A stretch of 64,000 nt of DNA from Sphingomonas mollis. GTDB taxonomy: Bacteria; Pseudomonadota; Alphaproteobacteria; Sphingomonadales; Sphingomonadaceae. Shown piece by piece: positions 57,970 through 64,000 of this stretch; position 1 is the first letter of the stretch; each line of letters opens with the position of its first letter. The notes under the pieces are model-generated. The model did no database searches. It was given only the letters and a program-made list of their open reading frames with translations, and was not told the DNA's origin. A program made the translations under genes and the position numbers. The stretch spans positions 47,168-111,167 of the forward strand of contig NZ_JAELXS010000010.1 in assembly GCF_016427505.1 (NCBI RefSeq), read 5' to 3'.

Positions 57970-59418
57970 TCATGACAGGGTACGCGCGAAGTTCAGTTTC
58001 CGTCCAATGACCCGCATCTCGTCGCGCAACGGATGACCCATCAGGATGATGGTGCCAAACCAGAGGGTGATCCCAACGAAAACGGCACCAAACACGACAG
58101 GCAGGGGCGTAGTCGGCGACCAGTCATAGGTTATCATCGCGATCATCGCCGGCAGGACAGCAACCAAAGTCAGCAGCGCACTGTCGCGATAGACCAAAGG
58201 TATCGCGCGGGAATCAAGCTGCGCCAGACGGCGAACATGTGGATAATAAAGGACGAGACCGATCAGGGCGTCAGGGATTTTCGCAATCGCGGCCCACAGG
58301 ATATTGAACAGACAGCCGACAGCGAAGATAGGGATACCCAGCAGGAACCGCGCCGCTTCAAAGCGTGCCTGCTTTCCGGTTTCACCGCGAAGCACGAACA
58401 ATTCCCAGTTCATCCCGAACGCTACGCCGATCAACTGGGATACCATCATTGCGGCAAGCGGTAATGCAGCCGGCAGCCATTGCTTTCCATAAAGCAGATG
58501 GATGGCCGGACGAGAGAGAATGGCGAGACCGATCAGGAACGGCCACATGAAGGCGGTAATCATCGAAAAGCCGCGTAGGTAGGTTTCACGCCAGTTTCCG
58601 CCGTCGCGATAGTCCTTGGACAACTGCACAAATACGACACGGGTAGCCGTGCCATACAGATTGTCGAAGATGATTGCAGATAGCTGCGACGCACGCCCAT
58701 AGAATCCTAGCGCAGTCACGCCAAGCAATCGCCCCACCAGTAGATCAGAGAGCTTACCGTTGAGCATGGCCACGCCGCTCACGGACATCATCTGCAATCC
58801 AAAAGTAGTGATGGGGCGCCATCCGACGAGCGATATCCGAAAGCTGATATACCTGCGACCAAGCTTCTGGGTCATCAAAGTAGATACCAGCACCGACAGC
58901 AGGGATGCGTAGGCGGCACTCATATAACTTAAACCCGCAACCGCAAAACAGATGGTTGCCGCGGTTTGCGTTGTGACGTTGGCGACCATGATCATCGACA
59001 GCGGCTTGAACAGCATCTCTCGCTGCAGCATTGCTGCGGGCCTGAAATTGACAATCGCAAAAAGATTGCTGATCGAAAGAATACGCAGGACTGAACCAGC
59101 CTCGGGGGCGCCGAGCACTGGCCCCGCGGCAAAGCTCAGTCCCATCAACAGCATCGATAGGCTGACAATCAGGATCGCATTGACAGTAAAGGCGGATTCA
59201 AGCGTAGCCTGAGGCATTTCAGGCTCACGTACTACAAAAGAAGCAATGCCGAACGTTGTGAATACCTGAATGATACCCAATGCCGCCATCGCGATGGTGT
59301 AGATACCTATCTCTCGCGGCGCCAAGAGCCGGGAGATAACGACCAGTCCAACAAATTGAACGGAAAACGCGGCAAACTGACCTGAAAAGGCCCAAGCAAG
59401 GGAGCGACGCACTGACAT
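57970..59418 (-). CDS. Wzx-type oligosaccharide flippase
   Basis: A 482-residue MOP-superfamily membrane protein with about fourteen helices. The start RRSLAWAFSGQFAAFSVQFVGLVVISRLLAPREIGIYTIAMAALGIIQVF is a typical polysaccharide-exporter N-terminus. LLGVTALGFYGRASQL in the middle is a family signature. It flips lipid-linked repeat units to the periplasm. ATG 59418. A large hairpin lies in its upstream region. Confidence 0.9.
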   Translation of the reverse strand: MSVRRSLAWAFSGQFAAFSVQFVGLVVISRLLAPREIGIYTIAMAALGIIQVFTTFGIASFVVREPEMPQATLESAFTVNAILIVSLSMLLMGLSFAAGPVLGAPEAGSVLRILSISNLFAIVNFRPAAMLQREMLFKPLSMIMVANVTTQTAATICFAVAGLSYMSAAYASLLSVLVSTLMTQKLGRRYISFRISLVGWRPITTFGLQMMSVSGVAMLNGKLSDLLVGRLLGVTALGFYGRASQLSAIIFDNLYGTATRVVFVQLSKDYRDGGNWRETYLRGFSMITAFMWPFLIGLAILSRPAIHLLYGKQWLPAALPLAAMMVSQLIGVAFGMNWELFVLRGETGKQARFEAARFLLGIPIFAVGCLFNILWAAIAKIPDALIGLVLYYPHVRRLAQLDSRAIPLVYRDSALLTLVAVLPAMIAMITYDWSPTTPLPVVFGAVFVGITLWFGTIILMGHPLRDEMRVIGRKLNFARTLS

Positions 59419-59465
59419 GCCCGGCGCTTAGCCGATGAAACATAAAAAGGGCAGTCTGTCGGTAC

Positions 59466-59540
59466 GCGTCCGGCCTGACCCGTGTTGTCCGGAACGGCAT
59501 GAGCGGTGATGTCCGCTGATGCGGGGGTCAGGCCGGACGC
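59466..59540. repeat. 16-bp perfect inverted repeat, 43-base loop
   Basis: GCGTCCGGCCTGACCC at 59466-59481 and its exact complement at 59525-59540 flank a GC-rich loop containing TTGTCCGGAACGGCATG. It lies 48 bases upstream of wzx and 76 bases downstream of the next gene on the same strand. It may terminate that gene or act as a leader attenuator for wzx. Confidence 0.75.
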
Positions 59541-59615
59541 TTACGTCTGTCGAAGCGCCTCCCCTCGACGTTTGTCGAAACGCCGACATGTAGATATGTT
59601 TACAACTGATGGTGG

Positions 59616-62112
<2,497 letters not shown>

Positions 62113-62113
<1 letters not shown>

Positions 62114-62973
62114 TGCAGGTAGCGCTGACGGGAGCCAGTGGCTTCACCGGCCGCTTTGTGACCGAAGCACTGAAAACCGTCGGCGTGGAATGCATTCCGA
62201 TCGAAGCCGACCTCACCGATGCGGATGCTGTCGAGCAGGTGATCGCCAACACCGATTTCGACAGGGTAATCCATCTAGCGGCCCGTGCCTTCGTTGGCGT
62301 GGCCGACTGGCAGGCTTTTTATCGCGTAAACCAGATTGGCACCTTTACCCTGCTGGATGCGGTAGCACGCAAAAAACCTGGTGCCCGTGTCGTCCTGGCA
62401 AGCAGCGCGCAGGTTTACGGGCCTGGAGCGGAAGGCCTTGTCACCGAAGACGCCTTGATCAACCCCGCCAACCATTATGCCGTCAGCAAGCGGGCAATGG
62501 AGCTCGGCGCAGCATTATGGCGCGACCGGCTCGACCTTGTCATAACACGACCGTTTAACTACACTGGTAATGGCCAAGGTACGGACTATCTCATCCCAAA
62601 GCTGGTAGATCATTTCCGTCGTCGCGAGAACGTCGTGGAGTTAGGTAACACGTGGGTCAAACGTGATTTCGGCGACGTCAGGTCTGTCGCACAGGCATAT
62701 GCCGGTCTGATCGTTGCCGAACAGCCACCGCAAATTGTCAACATTTGCACAGGCGTCGTGAATTCAATCGAAGATATACTTAGAATGCTTTCCCAATTGA
62801 GCCGACATACAATCGATGTACGGATAAATCCGGCGTACGTTCGTAACAACGATGTTCCATTCTTGGGCGGTAACGTGAAACGATTGCGGGATGCTCTGCC
62901 TAATTGGCAGCCGCGCACCCTGGAAGACACACTTGCCTGGATGTACAACCACGAGCACGAAAGCATCCGATAA
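62113..62973 (+). CDS. rmd: GDP-4-keto-6-deoxy-D-mannose reductase (Rmd-like)
   Basis: A 286-residue NAD(P)-dependent epimerase/dehydratase-family enzyme. The Rossmann start is VALTGASGFTGRFVTEAL; HLAARAFVGVADWQAFYRVNQIGT, the Ser of ASSAQVYG, catalytic YAVSK, and TRPFNYTGNGQGTDYLIPKL follow. It lacks the GMVGSA start of GDP-fucose synthases, so Rmd-type reduction to GDP-D-rhamnose is the better call. It is coupled to gmd. GDP-6-deoxy-D-talose formation is the main alternative. Confidence 0.82.
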
Positions 62974-63010
62974 TTTCTATGCTTAACGCTGCTCATGGAG
63001 AGAAATATTT

Positions 63011-63832
63011 ATGCTGAAGCGCGCTGTCAAAAAAGATCTTTCATTCACTTGTGTATCGTATCGATCGCGAGAACCTTCCTCTTCCAGAAAATTTGCTTTC
63101 ATTTCTTGAAAATTGTGGCCTGTAACGGTCGATATTCCCATGATCCGATGCGGCGGCGATGCCGATGGAGCTCATCTTCTTCCTGACGATCTCGATGGTA
63201 TTACCGCGCTTTTCTCGCCGGGAGTTGAAGCCGTTGCCACATTCGAGACGGAAATAGTGGCCCGGGGGATGATTTGCTATATGGCGGATGCTTCGGTTAC
63301 TTCACCACCTTTGCATAATGCCGCTTTCCGCTTCGACGCAAAATTTCTCGGTCTGCGCGATAGCTTAGAGTATACAACTATTGACTCATGGGTAAACACT
63401 TATGAAGCAGGAAATCATGACCCCCTGCTACAGATCGATATCGAAGGTGCTGAATAGACGGTACTTTCCAATATTTCGGATGATTTACTCGCAAGATTTC
63501 GCATTATTATTCTCGAACTTCATTCAATGGGCCAGCTTTTGGATCAATATGGCAAACAGGTCATTCAGTAGTTTTTGTCACGATTACTGAAAACTCACTA
63601 TATTGTCCACAATCATCCAAACAATTGGGGCCGGCAATTCAGACGTCGCGGGATCGTCATTCCCGATGTGATGGAAATAACTTTCCTTAGGAAGGATCGT
63701 GCCAGCCCGGCCGGTCATGAGCATAACTTTCCTCATGCTCTCGACATCAACAATAATCCTGAATCGCCGCCTCTGCCGCTGCCAGCGGGCTGGTATGCGC
63801 CAAAACGGGCAACCAAAACCGTTGCCGGTTGA
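63011..63832 (+). pseudogene. Decayed FkbM-family methyltransferase
   Basis: ATG 63011 behind GGAGAG would encode MLKRAVKK, but an A6 run at 63029-63034 shifts the frame. The continuing sense reads IFHSLVYRIDRENLPLPENL in another frame until about 63120, where it shifts again into TVDIPMIRCGGDADGAHLLP. The frame then reads to LLQIDIEGAE, where TAG 63455 stands where FkbM proteins have Trp. NISDDLLARFRIIILELHSM follows, then a second TAG at 63569, then LKTHYIVHNHPNNWGRQF, and the natural end at 63830-63832. That makes two frameshifts and two nonsense codons. The region is AT-rich compared with its neighbours. Intact relatives O-methylate sugars. Confidence 0.83.
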
Positions 63833-63895
63833 TCGGTGAGTGCTAGATCGATGCATAGTTACGCCAAAAAAACTTCCTCTTAGAGCGGTTTCTGA

Positions 63896-64000
63896 TCAGT
63901 CTGCATCGTAGCCAGCGGCTGCGAGTAGTTCGAGCATTCCTGGGGCGAGTAGAGGTCGACGATGCGGCCGATGGCATTCCAGAGGCCGTGGATGGTCCGC
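63896..64000 (-). mobile_element. 3' end of an IS630-type transposase, frameshifted
   Basis: On the minus strand the sequence entering from the right edge reads TIHGLWNAIGRIVDLYSPQE, the usual C-terminus of IS630-family transposases. One missing base near 63924 converts the expected NYFAAAGYDAD ending into NYSQPLATMQ, running on to TAA 63880-63882. The natural stop would be at 63896-63898. The rest of the element is outside the window. The AGAGCGGTTTCTGATCAG stretch beside it may be the terminal inverted repeat. Confidence 0.7.

Noticed and set aside
63113..63457. Independent 114-residue gene
   Set aside because: It is the middle of the FkbM fragment, ending at a nonsense codon; the flanking frames continue the same protein.

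Overview
The window is GC-rich DNA from an alphaproteobacterium, most likely Sphingomonas or a close sphingomonad. The evidence is gene content only: TonB-dependent receptors with PepSY/DUF3649/DUF3325 partners, a GH43-GH51 arabinose-polymer operon, DUF892, DUF3597 and DUF4142 stress-type proteins, a giant autotransporter, and a sphingomonad-style exopolysaccharide (EPS) locus. No rRNA, tRNA or CRISPR array was seen.

At about 35.9-39.4 kb there is a complete plasmid-type replication and partition module. It contains a Replication initiator A (RPA) family initiator, four iterons on an exact 32-bp period, an inverted iteron pair in the initiator promoter, a second winged-helix replication protein, and ParA with a small ribbon-helix-helix-like partner. 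The sequence is therefore probably a megaplasmid or chromid, or carries an integrated plasmid.

Layout. 0-5 kb: fragment of an unknown gene, a GT39-like polytopic membrane protein, and a GH43-GH51 operon. 5-9.2 kb: small stress-type genes, higBA, a ferritin-like DUF892 protein, an AI-2E family permease, then 0.7 kb of palindromic repeats. 9.2-13.7 kb: iron operon (TonB receptor, DUF3649, PepSY, DUF3325) behind a Fur-box-like site. 13.9-18.3 kb: single-domain response regulator, a membrane protein with a zinc-protease-like motif, SGNH hydrolase, DUF3597, DUF4142 and vapBC with a palindromic operator. 18.7-27.4 kb: one 2913-residue autotransporter, followed by a serine recombinase. 28.3-34 kb: second TonB siderophore receptor, HAD phosphatase, hybrid histidine kinase. 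34.2-36 kb: GST, ohrR and ohr. 36-39.4 kb: par/rep module. 39.6-42.2 kb: a DUF1989 / GntA-like heme N-hydroxylase pair and an mbcA-mbcT toxin-antitoxin pair. 42.3-63 kb: EPS locus.

The EPS locus encodes a phosphoglycosyl transferase that starts the repeat unit, six glycosyltransferases or related proteins, a Wzx flippase, two O-antigen ligase/polymerase-type membrane proteins, a Wza-type export lipoprotein, a Wzc-type tyrosine kinase, an RgpF-like protein, a Tat-exported beta-helix protein, and gmd plus an rmd-like reductase that probably make GDP-D-rhamnose. The locus ends in a decayed FkbM methyltransferase and the edge of an IS630-type transposase.

The most interesting signals are: (i) 16-bp-phased ACATGTC-type heptads in front of both parA and mbcA; (ii) a candidate antisense RNA in the replication region; (iii) the GntA/DUF1989 gene pair; (iv) a 315-bp tandem duplication in the giant autotransporter; (v) a two-copy compound palindromic repeat at 8.6-9.2 kb.
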